Shown here in pieces: positions 1-6,259 of a DNA stretch of 23,049 bases. The notes under the pieces are model-generated. The model was not told where the DNA came from. It did no database searches and saw only the letters and a list, made by a program, of their open reading frames with translations. This DNA is from Candidatus Kerfeldbacteria bacterium RIFOXYC2_FULL_38_9 (lineage in GTDB: Bacteria; Patescibacteriota; Patescibacteriia; UBA9570; XYC2-FULL-38-9), in assembly GCA_001818355.1 (NCBI GenBank), contig MHKJ01000053.1:40257-63305 (forward strand), written 5' to 3'. Numbering within the stretch: position 1 is the stretch's first letter; the number at the start of each line of letters is the position of its first letter. Both the position numbers and the translations under genes were made by a program.

Positions 1-1
1 T

Positions 2-427
2 AAAATTCAGGGCGCCAAGAATAAAAAACTGGAAGTACTGCTTTATACCCAAGACAAAAGCAATGACTTAATCAGCCCGACGGTTACTGTTGATTTAACT
101 TTGGGGAAACAAATGAACTGGAGAAATGTGCGGGGATATCTTGATGATTATTGTAATGATTATAAAAAAATTCCCGGATTTACCGTGAAAACCTGGGTGA
201 TAAAATATGTAGAAAAAAAAGACGGTGCCAAGAAAAAGGTAAAAGTATTTCAAACCGGCTCCGTCCAAACTGATGCCAACGGTTGGTTTGAAACTTCCGT
301 GCCGCGTACCAGCGCTTTTTTACAAGCTACCAAAAAAGGCTATACCACGGTAAATTATTCCTTTGATGCCAAAACTACTGATGGCCCCGGAGTTTACTAC
401 ACCTGTGGCATAGGCAAGAAAAAATAA
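2..427 (+). CDS. C-terminal part of a probable secreted/surface protein (5' end outside window)
   Basis: The frame is open from the first bases of the window to a TAA at 425-427, so this is the last 141 codons of a longer gene. A TTG at 101 is only an internal codon. The visible part is rich in Lys, Thr, Asp and Tyr and has beta-strand character. The stretch VQTDANGWFETSVP followed by ATKKGYTTVNYSF resembles carboxypeptidase-regulatory-like or Ig-like beta-sandwich modules of exported bacterial proteins. No membrane helix or sorting signal is seen at the C-terminus, which ends in GIGKKK. The gene points toward the - strand RNA cluster and is closed by a terminator. The surface location and domain class are inferences from sequence style; the exact function is not recognised. 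Confidence 0.65.
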   Translation, partial: KIQGAKNKKLEVLLYTQDKSNDLISPTVTVDLTLGKQMNWRNVRGYLDDYCNDYKKIPGFTVKTWVIKYVEKKDGAKKKVKVFQTGSVQTDANGWFETSVPRTSAFLQATKKGYTTVNYSFDAKTTDGPGVYYTCGIGKKK

Positions 428-441
428 TTTCTGAAAAACTT

Positions 442-470
442 AAAACACCTCCTGCAAAAAGAGGTGTTTT
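442..470 (+). terminator. Rho-independent terminator after the surface-protein gene
   Basis: A perfect 10-bp inverted repeat (AAAACACCTC at 442-451, GAGGTGTTTT at 461-470) encloses a 9-base loop. It starts 14 bases after the stop codon. The A-run before it and T-run after it would let it work in both directions, so it could also stop - strand transcription leaving the tRNA gene. Confidence 0.8.
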
Positions 471-482
471 AATAATGTAATA

Positions 483-553
483 AGCGGGATACGAGAATCG
501 AACTCGCATCTCTTGCTTGGGAAGCAAGCGTACTGCCACTATACTAATCCCGC
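483..553 (-). tRNA. tRNA-Gly (anticodon CCC)
   Basis: On the - strand the acceptor arms GCGGGAT (553-547) and ATCCCGC (490-484) pair perfectly. The anticodon stem CTTGC/GCAAG encloses the loop TTCCCAA, which gives anticodon CCC. The T-arm is GCGAG-TTCGATT-CTCGT. The base after the acceptor stem is T, the usual bacterial glycine discriminator. No CCA is encoded, so it must be added after transcription. An ATTATA on the + strand at 563-568 (TATAAT on the - strand) lies 9 bases before the gene and is probably its own -10 box, leaving a leader of only a few bases. Confidence 0.95.
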
Positions 554-562
554 GTGCGTTTT

Positions 563-568
563 ATTATA
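563..568 (-). promoter_or_regulatory. Probable -10 box of the tRNA-Gly gene
   Basis: TATAAT on the - strand ends 9 bases before the tRNA 5' end. No good -35 hexamer is seen: the bases about 17 upstream read TTTTCG and lie at the edge of the preceding hairpin. The call rests on the -10 match and its position. Confidence 0.5.
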
Positions 569-584
569 AACCATTTTACTTTAT

Positions 585-848
585 ACGAAAACCGGCTCAT
601 TGGCCGGTCGGTTTTCATCAGGCTTAGCAGTTCGAACCCAAGCTTCCTTAAATGCAAGTGGGCTTCATGTCAAAATGACACCATTGTTTCCTTTTCTTGC
701 ACACAAAGCCAAAGCCTTATGTCAATAATACTGTAAGTACAAGGAAACACCTTTTAACCGCAAAGACTCGCTTCTGTTACCAAAGCAACAGAGATAAGAG
801 TCGCCTAAGGAAACTGTTTGCGAGCTTGGTGTATCGAACTGCTAAGTC
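585..848 (-). ncRNA. Unidentified structured RNA candidate, about 250-260 nt
   Basis: Read on the - strand, the two ends pair: the 5' segment 847-821 and the 3' segment 644-621 share a 15-bp helix (14 pairs plus one G·T, including CTTAGCAGTTCGA) and, after an internal loop, a second helix (CCAAGCT/AGCTTGG). Inside are a two-part hairpin (GACTC 765-769 with GAGTC 798-802, CTGTT 774-778 with AACAG 787-791) and a small TGTCA/TGACA hairpin. Two copies of GTTTCCTT (814-807 and 748-741) could compete for one partner AAGGAAAC (693-686). A promoter lies just upstream and a terminator-like hairpin just downstream. No plausible protein is encoded. Hallmarks of tmRNA, RNase P RNA and SRP RNA were looked for and not found; a 6S-like role is possible but unsupported by any known motif. 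Confidence 0.55.
587..616 (-). terminator. Terminator-like hairpin at the 3' end of the RNA candidate
   Basis: GAAAACCG (616-609) pairs with CGGTTTTC (594-587), with further GGC/GCC pairs near the loop. The T-run is part of the stem and the following bases (GTATAAAG) are not a U-tract, so termination may be weak or the hairpin may be the RNA's own 3' domain. Confidence 0.5.
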
Positions 849-855
849 TACTTGT

Positions 856-883
856 ATTATACTACTCTCAATTTTGAGAGCAA
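856..883 (-). promoter_or_regulatory. Promoter of the 585-848 RNA with an embedded palindrome
   Basis: On the - strand there is TTGCTC (883-878), a 16-base spacer and TATAAT (861-856). The expected start at about 849-847 coincides with the 5' end of the closing helix. The spacer and -35 overlap a 6-bp inverted repeat CTCTCA/TGAGAG (865-880), which could be an operator. The promoter is seen in the sequence; the operator is a guess. Confidence 0.65.
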
Positions 884-931
884 GCATTTAAAAAAACCAA
901 TTTTTCACCTTTTTTTGCATATCAATTTTGC

Positions 932-1118
932 TATTCACAAAAAGGTGGATGAAAACGACACAATAAAGTGTGGTTTTCATCCTGACTTTGCATCGCAGAG
1001 ACTCAAAGAATCAATCTGCAACCAAAGTCGCGATTACCGCGATCGATGGGAGTCTAACCCAACGCCCATAGGTCTCACCCTCGGGAGGCACCCGCCTTTA
1101 TCCGACCGCTGGCTAAAA
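932..1118 (-). ncRNA. Second unidentified structured RNA candidate, about 170-190 nt
   Basis: The - strand contains consecutive local helices and no convincing ORF. They are GGTC/GACC (1107-1104 with 1074-1071), ATGGG/CCCAT (1069-1065 with 1050-1046), TCGCG/CGCGA (1042-1038 with 1032-1028), a long hairpin GACTTTG...CAAAGTC with inner GCAGA/TCTGC (1029-984), and a final 15-bp hairpin followed by T5. An alternative closure, GCGGTCG with CGATCGC plus a T-arm-like GGGTTAGACTCCC, gives the outline of a tRNA, but no D-arm or sound anticodon arm forms. No clear promoter was found immediately upstream. The family is not recognised. Confidence 0.45.
936..982 (-). terminator. Strong Rho-independent terminator ending the second RNA
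   Basis: GGATGAAAACCACAC (982-968) pairs with GTGTCGTTTTCATCC (961-947) with one mismatch. The loop is 6 bases, and ACC then T5 follows on the - strand. The opposite side has no T-run, so the terminator acts in the - direction. Confidence 0.75.
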
Positions 1119-1164
1119 ACAAGTATTTATTTTTAAGCAGAGATCGAATAAATTTTGTTTCAAA

Positions 1165-1191
1165 AAACCCGCTTTTTGATTAAGCGGGTTA
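1165..1191 (-). terminator. Rho-independent terminator of the 39-codon unit
   Basis: On the - strand AACCCGCTT and AAGCGGGTT form a perfect stem with a short A-rich loop, followed by T6. It lies about 25 bases past the stop of the small ORF at 1214 and separates that unit from the RNA candidate at 1118. Confidence 0.8.
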
Positions 1192-1213
1192 TGTTAAAGT
1201 TGAAATTATATTT

Positions 1214-1333
1214 TTAAGACCTAGTGTCAACTTGAACCCGCCGGCAATAATCAATAATGTTAATAAAATAACCCAATACTGGAGTAAGGATTAAATGCAA
1301 GCTGATTAAGTTGGAATTTTGGTTAAAATTCAT
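1214..1333 (-). CDS. Small hydrophobic protein, 39 aa, in its own transcription unit
   Basis: An ATG at 1333 opens a 39-codon frame ending in TAA at 1214. The middle of the peptide (about residues 9-28, with LISLHLILTPVLGYF) is hydrophobic enough for one membrane helix, and the C-terminus is polar and basic (DYCRRVQVDTRS). There is no Shine-Dalgarno sequence. However, the best promoter in this part of the window ends 15 bases before the ATG, so the message would have a leader of about 8-9 bases. A strong terminator follows. The unit could instead be a small RNA whose ORF is accidental; no family is recognised. Confidence 0.4.
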   Translation of the reverse strand: MNFNQNSNLISLHLILTPVLGYFINIIDYCRRVQVDTRS

Positions 1334-1348
1334 ATAAATTATGAAAAG

Positions 1349-1376
1349 ATAATAGCACACCAGTTTTCCGTGTCAA
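1349..1376 (-). promoter_or_regulatory. Strong consensus promoter before the 39-codon ORF
   Basis: TTGACA (1376-1371), a 16-base spacer and TATTAT (1354-1349) on the - strand. The -35 is a perfect sigma-70 hexamer, unlike the TTGnnn boxes elsewhere in the window. The start is expected near 1342, 70 bases beyond the end of ndk. Confidence 0.8.
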
Positions 1377-1403
1377 GAATAATTTTCCACAGTTAGCCCA
1401 AAC

Positions 1404-1868
1404 TTAAGCGATTTCGTCTTCGGAATAAACCCAAGTTTTATCTTGGCGCTCATACTGGAATAATTCTTCGTGATCAAAAAAACGTTTAATTTCTATTTGA
1501 GCATTGGCCGGGGAATCAGAGGCATGCACAATGTTAGCCTGCATGCTCATGGCAAAATCTCCGCGAATAGTTCCGGCATCAGCACTGCGTCCTTTGGTGG
1601 CGCCAGTAATGAAGCGTACCGCTTCCACGCACTCCAATCCTTCCAAAACTATTAACACCACCGGCGCTGACTGCATAAATCTTTTTAGACCATCAAAAAA
1701 AGGTTTGTCTTTATGATGAGCATAGTGTTCGGAAACTTTTAAATCGCTAATACGCGCCATTTTCAAACCTACCAAACGCAATCCTTTACGTTCAAAACGA
1801 TGAATAATTTCTCCCAGTAAATTTCTTTGTAAAGCATCGGGCTTTACAATAATTAAAGTTTGTTCCAT
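1404..1868 (-). CDS. ndk: Nucleoside-diphosphate kinase
   Basis: This 154-residue protein has the normal family length. It balances nucleoside triphosphate pools by moving the gamma phosphate from ATP to any NDP through a phosphohistidine. Visible hallmarks are the N-terminal strand TLIIVKPDALQRN, the phosphate-binding segment ITGATKGRSADAGTIRGDF (about 87-105) and the active-site histidine, His115, in NIVHASDS. The C-terminus (KTWVYSEDEIA) is slightly longer than in E. coli Ndk. The ATG at 1868 is well placed: the TLIIVKP strand starts at residue 4. The gene follows the response regulator after a terminator and therefore needs its own promoter. Only a weak candidate (TTGATA with a poor -10) can be seen. 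Confidence 0.97.
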   Translation of the reverse strand: MEQTLIIVKPDALQRNLLGEIIHRFERKGLRLVGLKMARISDLKVSEHYAHHKDKPFFDGLKRFMQSAPVVLIVLEGLECVEAVRFITGATKGRSADAGTIRGDFAMSMQANIVHASDSPANAQIEIKRFFDHEELFQYERQDKTWVYSEDEIA

Positions 1869-1918
1869 TGGACTAAAATTAATAATTTATTTTTACAACG
1901 CACTTAATGTATCAAAAA

Positions 1919-1937
1919 ATGCCCTCAAGGGCAAATT
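1919..1937 (-). terminator. Rho-independent terminator of the response-regulator gene
   Basis: On the - strand GCCC-TTGA-GGGC with flanking T/A pairs is followed by T6. It begins about 15 bases after the response-regulator stop and separates it from ndk. Confidence 0.8.
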
Positions 1938-1952
1938 TTGAAAAAATATTTT

Positions 1953-2348
1953 TTAACTAGCTATTGTTGGTTGCTGTTGAGACATTACTTCTTTTACTTT
2001 TTCCACCACTTCTGCCGGAGTATGATTAGCTTTGATAAAATAATCGGTAGCTCCTAATTCTCGTCCTTTGCGAATGTCTTCTTCCTGGCCTAAATTAGTT
2101 AATAAAATAACCGGAATGTGCTTAGTGGCTTCATTTTTCTTTAATTTTTTCAAAGCTACAAAACCATCCATTTTAGGCATGATAATATCTAACAAAATCA
2201 CCGACGGCTGGTACTGTTCCGCCAGTTCAATACCCTCTGCTCCATTATAAGCAGATTTTACCTCATACCCTTCTTTCGTAAACTTTTGGGTATACATGGT
2301 GTGTAACATTTCGTCGTCTTCGACGAGTAAAATTGTGTTGTTGGCCAT
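1953..2348 (-). CDS. Stand-alone CheY-like response regulator
   Basis: A single receiver domain of 131 residues with no output domain. It should accept a phosphoryl group from a histidine kinase and signal by protein contact. The acidic pair is in LLVEDDE (Glu10, Asp11), the phospho-acceptor is Asp54 in LLDIIMPKMDG, the switch Thr is Thr84 in ILLTN, and the conserved Lys is Lys106 in YFIKA. The C-terminal tail (SQQQPTIAS) is polar. An upstream ATG at 2387 is possible, but AAAGGAGGAG lies 3 bases before the ATG at 2348, which decides the start. The gene has an extended -10 promoter and a terminator, so it is probably a one-gene unit. In similar genomes such regulators often sit near pilus genes; a link to pilus control is only a guess. 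Confidence 0.93.
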   Translation of the reverse strand: MANNTILLVEDDEMLHTMYTQKFTKEGYEVKSAYNGAEGIELAEQYQPSVILLDIIMPKMDGFVALKKLKKNEATKHIPVILLTNLGQEEDIRKGRELGATDYFIKANHTPAEVVEKVKEVMSQQQPTIAS

Positions 2349-2409
2349 ATTCTCCTCCTTTAATGTGGCTTTTTTAAGTAAACTCATTGAATTATTTTCC
2401 TATATATTT

Positions 2410-2418
2410 ATTATAACA
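2410..2418 (-). promoter_or_regulatory. Extended -10 promoter of the response regulator
   Basis: TGTTATAAT on the - strand (2418-2410) is a TGn extended -10 box. The bases 17 upstream (TAGCCA) do not look like a -35, as is common for extended -10 promoters. The leader of about 55 bases carries the Shine-Dalgarno site used at 2348. Confidence 0.6.
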
Positions 2419-2457
2419 CCTTTTTAAAAAAGTGGCTATTACTTGTGCACATGACTA

Positions 2458-3894
2458 TTATACCACTAATTTTGGTTTTGGGAAATCAAAGCTTTGTTCC
2501 AAATGGTATCCCAGCTGTAAAATTCTTTTTTCCGCAAACTGCGGGGCGATGAGTTGAACTGCCACCGGTAAATTATCTACCGCTCCAGCTGGCAGAGAAA
2601 AGGCCGGAAGACCTGCTAAAGAAGCGGGAATGGTATAAATATCTGAAGTATACATAGATAAAGGGTCGCTTTCTCTTTCACCCAATTTAAAAGGCAAAGT
2701 GGGTGAAGTGGGAGACATAATCACATCCACTTGTTCAAAGGCCTTGGTAAAATCTTCACTAACCAAAGTACGGACTTTTTGCGCCTGCTTATAATAAGCA
2801 TCATAATAACCGGCAGATAAACAAAAAGTACCAATCATAATACGACGTTTGCTTTCCGCTCCAAAACCTTCTTCGCGGGTTTTGGTATAAACTTCATCTA
2901 AACTGTTAGCACCTTTTGCAGGTCGGCCATATTGAATACCATCATAACGCGCTAAATTGGAACTATTTTCAGAAGGGTTTAAAATATAATAAGTGGCCAA
3001 ACCGTAACGGCTGTGCGGTAAAGAAATTTCTTCTACTCCTACACCTAATTTAGCTAAAACTTTTTGCACTGCTAAAAAACGTTCTTTTATTCTAGGATCT
3101 AACCCTGCCAATTCCAAATATTCTTTAGGGATGCCAACGCGCAGACCAGAGACGGTTTTTTCCAAACTGTTTAAATAATCATCAATGGGCACTGGAGAGG
3201 TGGTGGCATCCAGAGGATCGTGGCCAGCAAGTTGTTTTAAAACATAAGCGCCGTCAGCAACGTTTTGCGTAATAATACCAACTGTGTCCAAAGAAGAAGC
3301 TGAGGCGATTACTCCATAACGAGAAATGCGACCATAGGTTAATTTAAGTCCAACCACATTACAAAAAGAAGCGGGTTGGCGAATAGATCCGCCCGTGTCT
3401 GTTCCTAAAGCAAAAACCGCTAAATCCGCCGCGACGGCCGCGGTAGATCCGCCGGAAGTACCGCCTGGTACACGCGTCAAATCAAAAGGATTTTTAGTTG
3501 GCCCAAAAGCGGAATATTCGGTAGAAGAACCCATGGCAAATTCGTCCATATTGGTTTTCCCCAAAAGCACAGCATCTTGACATTTTTCAACTGCGGTAGC
3601 GGAATAAGGCGGAATATATTCTTTTAAAATATGAGAACCGGCAGTGGTACGAATGTCTTTGGTACAAAAAATATCTTTAACCGCATAAGGAATTCCGGTA
3701 AGCGGCCCTTGGTTGCCACGATCAATTTCCTCTTGCGCGTGCACAGCGGCTTTTTCGGCTTGTTCAGTACAAACCGTAATATAACTATTCAGTTGAGGAT
3801 CAACTTTGGCAATGCGGCTTAAATACTGCCGGGTTAATTCCGGAGCGGAAATTTCTTTATTGTCTAGTTGTTTTCGTAGTTCAATAAGGCTCAT
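2458..3894 (-). CDS. gatA: Asp-tRNA(Asn)/Glu-tRNA(Gln) amidotransferase subunit A
   Basis: This 478-residue amidase-signature protein is the glutaminase subunit of GatCAB, which frees ammonia from glutamine to amidate mischarged Glu-tRNA(Gln) or Asp-tRNA(Asn). The catalytic Lys is Lys73 in IPYAVKDIF, and the nucleophile Ser170 lies in GTDTGGSIRQPASF. In the glycine-serine segment PGGTSGGS the position of the usual cis-serine (index 3 of GGSSGGS) is Thr146, with Ser147 next to it, a conservative but notable change. The C-terminal part (SPTSPTLPFKLGE, then IPASLAGLPAFSLPAG) is typical GatA. The start lies 4 bases after the gatC stop, so the two are cotranscribed. gatB is not in this window. Confidence 0.97.
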   Translation of the reverse strand: MSLIELRKQLDNKEISAPELTRQYLSRIAKVDPQLNSYITVCTEQAEKAAVHAQEEIDRGNQGPLTGIPYAVKDIFCTKDIRTTAGSHILKEYIPPYSATAVEKCQDAVLLGKTNMDEFAMGSSTEYSAFGPTKNPFDLTRVPGGTSGGSTAAVAADLAVFALGTDTGGSIRQPASFCNVVGLKLTYGRISRYGVIASASSLDTVGIITQNVADGAYVLKQLAGHDPLDATTSPVPIDDYLNSLEKTVSGLRVGIPKEYLELAGLDPRIKERFLAVQKVLAKLGVGVEEISLPHSRYGLATYYILNPSENSSNLARYDGIQYGRPAKGANSLDEVYTKTREEGFGAESKRRIMIGTFCLSAGYYDAYYKQAQKVRTLVSEDFTKAFEQVDVIMSPTSPTLPFKLGERESDPLSMYTSDIYTIPASLAGLPAFSLPAGAVDNLPVAVQLIAPQFAEKRILQLGYHLEQSFDFPKPKLVV

Positions 3895-3898
3895 ATTT

Positions 3899-4207
3899 TT
3901 AATGGCTAGGGCTGTCTTCGGTAAAAACTGCTCGCACTTTTAAAGCGCCGTTTTCATCAACCTCCGGCATAGTGGATACCATATCACTTTTTTCAAAAGT
4001 ATAATCAGCAATGTCTGTTCTTAAAACATTCACCAAACCGGTAACTTGCTGAGTGGGAACAATATTTTCTGTAGCCACCTCATTTAATTGTTCAATGTAT
4101 GCTAAAATATTAGACAAATCTTTAGATAAAGAGTCTATTTCTTCTTCTTTTAAGCTAATTTTAGAAAGGCGAGAAAGTTTGGCAATCACCTTTTTGTCTA
4201 ATTTCAT
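3899..4207 (-). CDS. gatC: Asp/Glu-tRNA amidotransferase subunit C
   Basis: This 102-residue small helical subunit threads between GatA and GatB and stabilises the amidotransferase. It shows the family pattern near the N-terminus (IAKLSRLSKISLKEEEIDSL), then DLSNILAYIEQLNEV and the later TDIADYTF and ADSP-like end (TEDSPSH). It is the first gene of a gatC-gatA pair. The ATG at 4207 is only 9 bases after a consensus -10 box and has no Shine-Dalgarno sequence, so the transcript is probably leaderless or has a leader of 2-3 bases. The call is secure from sequence and from the adjacent gatA. Confidence 0.95.
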   Translation of the reverse strand: MKLDKKVIAKLSRLSKISLKEEEIDSLSKDLSNILAYIEQLNEVATENIVPTQQVTGLVNVLRTDIADYTFEKSDMVSTMPEVDENGALKVRAVFTEDSPSH

Positions 4208-4216
4208 AACTTTTGT

Positions 4217-4245
4217 ATAATATCAAGAGAAAAACCGAAAAGCAA
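4217..4245 (-). promoter_or_regulatory. Promoter of gatC-gatA
   Basis: TTGCTT (4245-4240), a 17-base spacer and TATTAT (4222-4217) on the - strand. The -10 ends 9 bases before the gatC ATG, so the predicted transcription start is at or within about 3 bases of the start codon. Confidence 0.75.
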
Positions 4246-4254
4246 GGAACAACT

Positions 4255-6252
4255 TTAATTTAACAACTTTAAAAATTCCGATTCATTTAAAATTTTGATG
4301 CCTAATTTCTGCGCTTGCAACAGTTTAGAGCCAGGTTTTTCCCCTACCACCAAGTAATCTAATTTTTTACTAACTCCGGACATCACTTGTCCGCCGTTGT
4401 TACGCACCGACTGCTTGGCGTCTTCCCGAGTTTGAGCTTGCAAGGTACCGGTAAACAAAAAATATTTACCCGCTAATTTTTTGGTATCGGTTTTTTTAAC
4501 TTTTTGCACAATTAAATGGGGCAGTAATTTTGCTAAATAAATTTGATTTTTTCTTTGCTGAAAATAAGCTGTAATACTGTGGCTGGCGATAATGCCGACA
4601 TCATGAATATTTTGTAATTCTTCTGCTGAGGCGTTTTGAATTCTGGCAAAAGTTAAAAATTTTTCCGCCAAAGTTAAGGCGGTTTGTTCACCTACATGCC
4701 TAATGCCTAAAGCGAAAATTAAACGCGGCAAAGAAATGGTGCGACTTTTTTTGATGGCTATTATTAAATTGCTGGCTGATTTTTCCGCAAAACGCTCCAA
4801 AGACTGTAAATCATTTTCAGTTAAATTAAAAATATCGGCCGGCGTGTTTAAAAGCCCTGCCGTCAATAAATGATCGATAATTTTAGGTCCCAAACCTTCA
4901 ATATTAAAGGCTTTTTTGCTGACAAAATGATAAAAACGCTCTTTTTGCTGACTAAAACAAGCATGATTAGGACAATAATAAGCCACCTCATTGGCATGAC
5001 GAATAATTTTACTGCCGCAACTTGGACAAAATTTCGGCATAGTGAAATTTTTTTCTTTACCTGTTCGTAAATTTGGCAACACCTGAATAATATCCGGGAT
5101 AATATCGCCGGCTTTTTCCACAATAACCGTATCACCAATTTTTACATTCAGTCTTTTAATTTCATCTATATTATGAAGAGTCGCTCTGGCGACAGTAGTG
5201 CCGGCCACCGCTACTTTTTTCAAATGCGCCACCGGAGTTAAAGCGCCCGTTCGTCCTATTTGCACTACAATATCTTCTATGACGGTAACCGCCTGTTCAG
5301 CCGGAAATTTTAAAGCAATGCTGGCTCGGGGCGCCTTACCTACTATTCCCAACCGAGCAAACTGCTTATTGCTATTCACCACCACTACCACGCCGTCAAT
5401 TTGGTAGGGTAAATGATCTCGCTTTTTTTGAATATTTTGATAAACAGACCATACCTCCTGCAAATTTTTTGCGGCTGTGGCAGATGGATCAGTGCGAAAT
5501 CCCAGTTTTTTTAAAAGTATATGTTCTTGCTGATGAGTGGTTTGCCCTAAGTTTGTGGGTAAAGCATAAGCGGAAAAACGCAATTCACGACTTTTAACAA
5601 TAGCAGGATCAAGTTGACGAATGGTACCGGCCGCTGTATTGCGTGGATTCATATAAATTGCTTCTCCGGCTTTTTGTCGCTCCCTATTTATTTTATCGAA
5701 AACTTTTTTGGTCATATAAACCTCTCCTCTCACTTCGATGGTTTTTACTTTGGTGGCTTCTGGTATTTCTCTTAAACGCAAAGGAATACTCTCAATAGTT
5801 ATTAAATTATTGGTAACTTCTTCGCCAATCAAGCCGTTGCCGCGAGTGGCGCCGATTTTTAATAATCCATTTTCATAAATTAAACTAATTGCCAAACCGT
5901 CCAATTTCGGTTCTACAAAAAAATCTAATTGTGCATTTTCTGTTAAACGATGCAAGCGTTTCTGCCAATCTTGTAAATCCTCTTCAGAAAAAGCGTCGTT
6001 TAAAGAAAGCATGCGCGTAGGGTGTTTCACTTTGGTAAATTTATCCAAAGGCTTACCGCCCACGCGCTGAGTGGGTGAATCAGATGTTACTAAATCCGGA
6101 TATTGTTGTTCTAAATCGAAAAGTTCTTTTTTTAAAGAATCCAAAGCGGCATCGGAAATTTCCGGTTGATCTAAAACATGGTAAACATAGCGATAATGAT
6201 CAATTTCTTTTTTTAATTTTTGAATTCTTTTTTGAGCCAGAGCTTTAGTCAT
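4255..6252 (-). CDS. ligA: NAD+-dependent DNA ligase LigA
   Basis: The bacterial replicative ligase seals nicks using NAD+. With the ATG at 6252 the protein has 665 residues, the usual length. The order is: an Ia domain (YRYVYHVLDQPEISDAALD), the adenylation domain with the AMP-accepting Lys116 in VEPKLDGLAI, an OB fold (about 310-390), a zinc finger with Cys409, Cys412, Cys427 and Cys432, helix-hairpin-helix repeats, and a C-terminal BRCT domain (GKYFLFTGTL ... LDYLVVGEKPGSK). A TTG at 6279 in the same frame would add nine residues but overlaps the preceding pilin-like gene by 20 bases; the ATG 7 bases after that stop is preferred. The gene is thus the distal member of the pilin operon. Confidence 0.96.
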   Translation of the reverse strand: MTKALAQKRIQKLKKEIDHYRYVYHVLDQPEISDAALDSLKKELFDLEQQYPDLVTSDSPTQRVGGKPLDKFTKVKHPTRMLSLNDAFSEEDLQDWQKRLHRLTENAQLDFFVEPKLDGLAISLIYENGLLKIGATRGNGLIGEEVTNNLITIESIPLRLREIPEATKVKTIEVRGEVYMTKKVFDKINRERQKAGEAIYMNPRNTAAGTIRQLDPAIVKSRELRFSAYALPTNLGQTTHQQEHILLKKLGFRTDPSATAAKNLQEVWSVYQNIQKKRDHLPYQIDGVVVVVNSNKQFARLGIVGKAPRASIALKFPAEQAVTVIEDIVVQIGRTGALTPVAHLKKVAVAGTTVARATLHNIDEIKRLNVKIGDTVIVEKAGDIIPDIIQVLPNLRTGKEKNFTMPKFCPSCGSKIIRHANEVAYYCPNHACFSQQKERFYHFVSKKAFNIEGLGPKIIDHLLTAGLLNTPADIFNLTENDLQSLERFAEKSASNLIIAIKKSRTISLPRLIFALGIRHVGEQTALTLAEKFLTFARIQNASAEELQNIHDVGIIASHSITAYFQQRKNQIYLAKLLPHLIVQKVKKTDTKKLAGKYFLFTGTLQAQTREDAKQSVRNNGGQVMSGVSKKLDYLVVGEKPGSKLLQAQKLGIKILNESEFLKLLN

Positions 6253-6259
6253 GTTGGTA

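Noticed and set aside
585..848. tmRNA, RNase P RNA or SRP RNA.
   Set aside because: No alanine-type tRNA domain or tag reading frame, no GAGGAAAGTCC or P4 partner in an open position (an ACAGAA lies inside a hairpin), and no GGAAGG-AGCAGCC apical loop.
1041..1112. A second tRNA on the - strand (acceptor GCGGTCG/CGATCGC, T-loop TTAGACT, possible GAG anticodon).
   Set aside because: The D-arm does not pair, the anticodon stem has a mismatch and two wobbles, and a leucine tRNA would need a long variable arm. Kept only as a remark on the RNA candidate.
554..1136. Overlapping short + strand ORFs.
   Set aside because: They cover the structured RNAs antisense, have no ribosome sites or protein-like composition, and change frame across helices.
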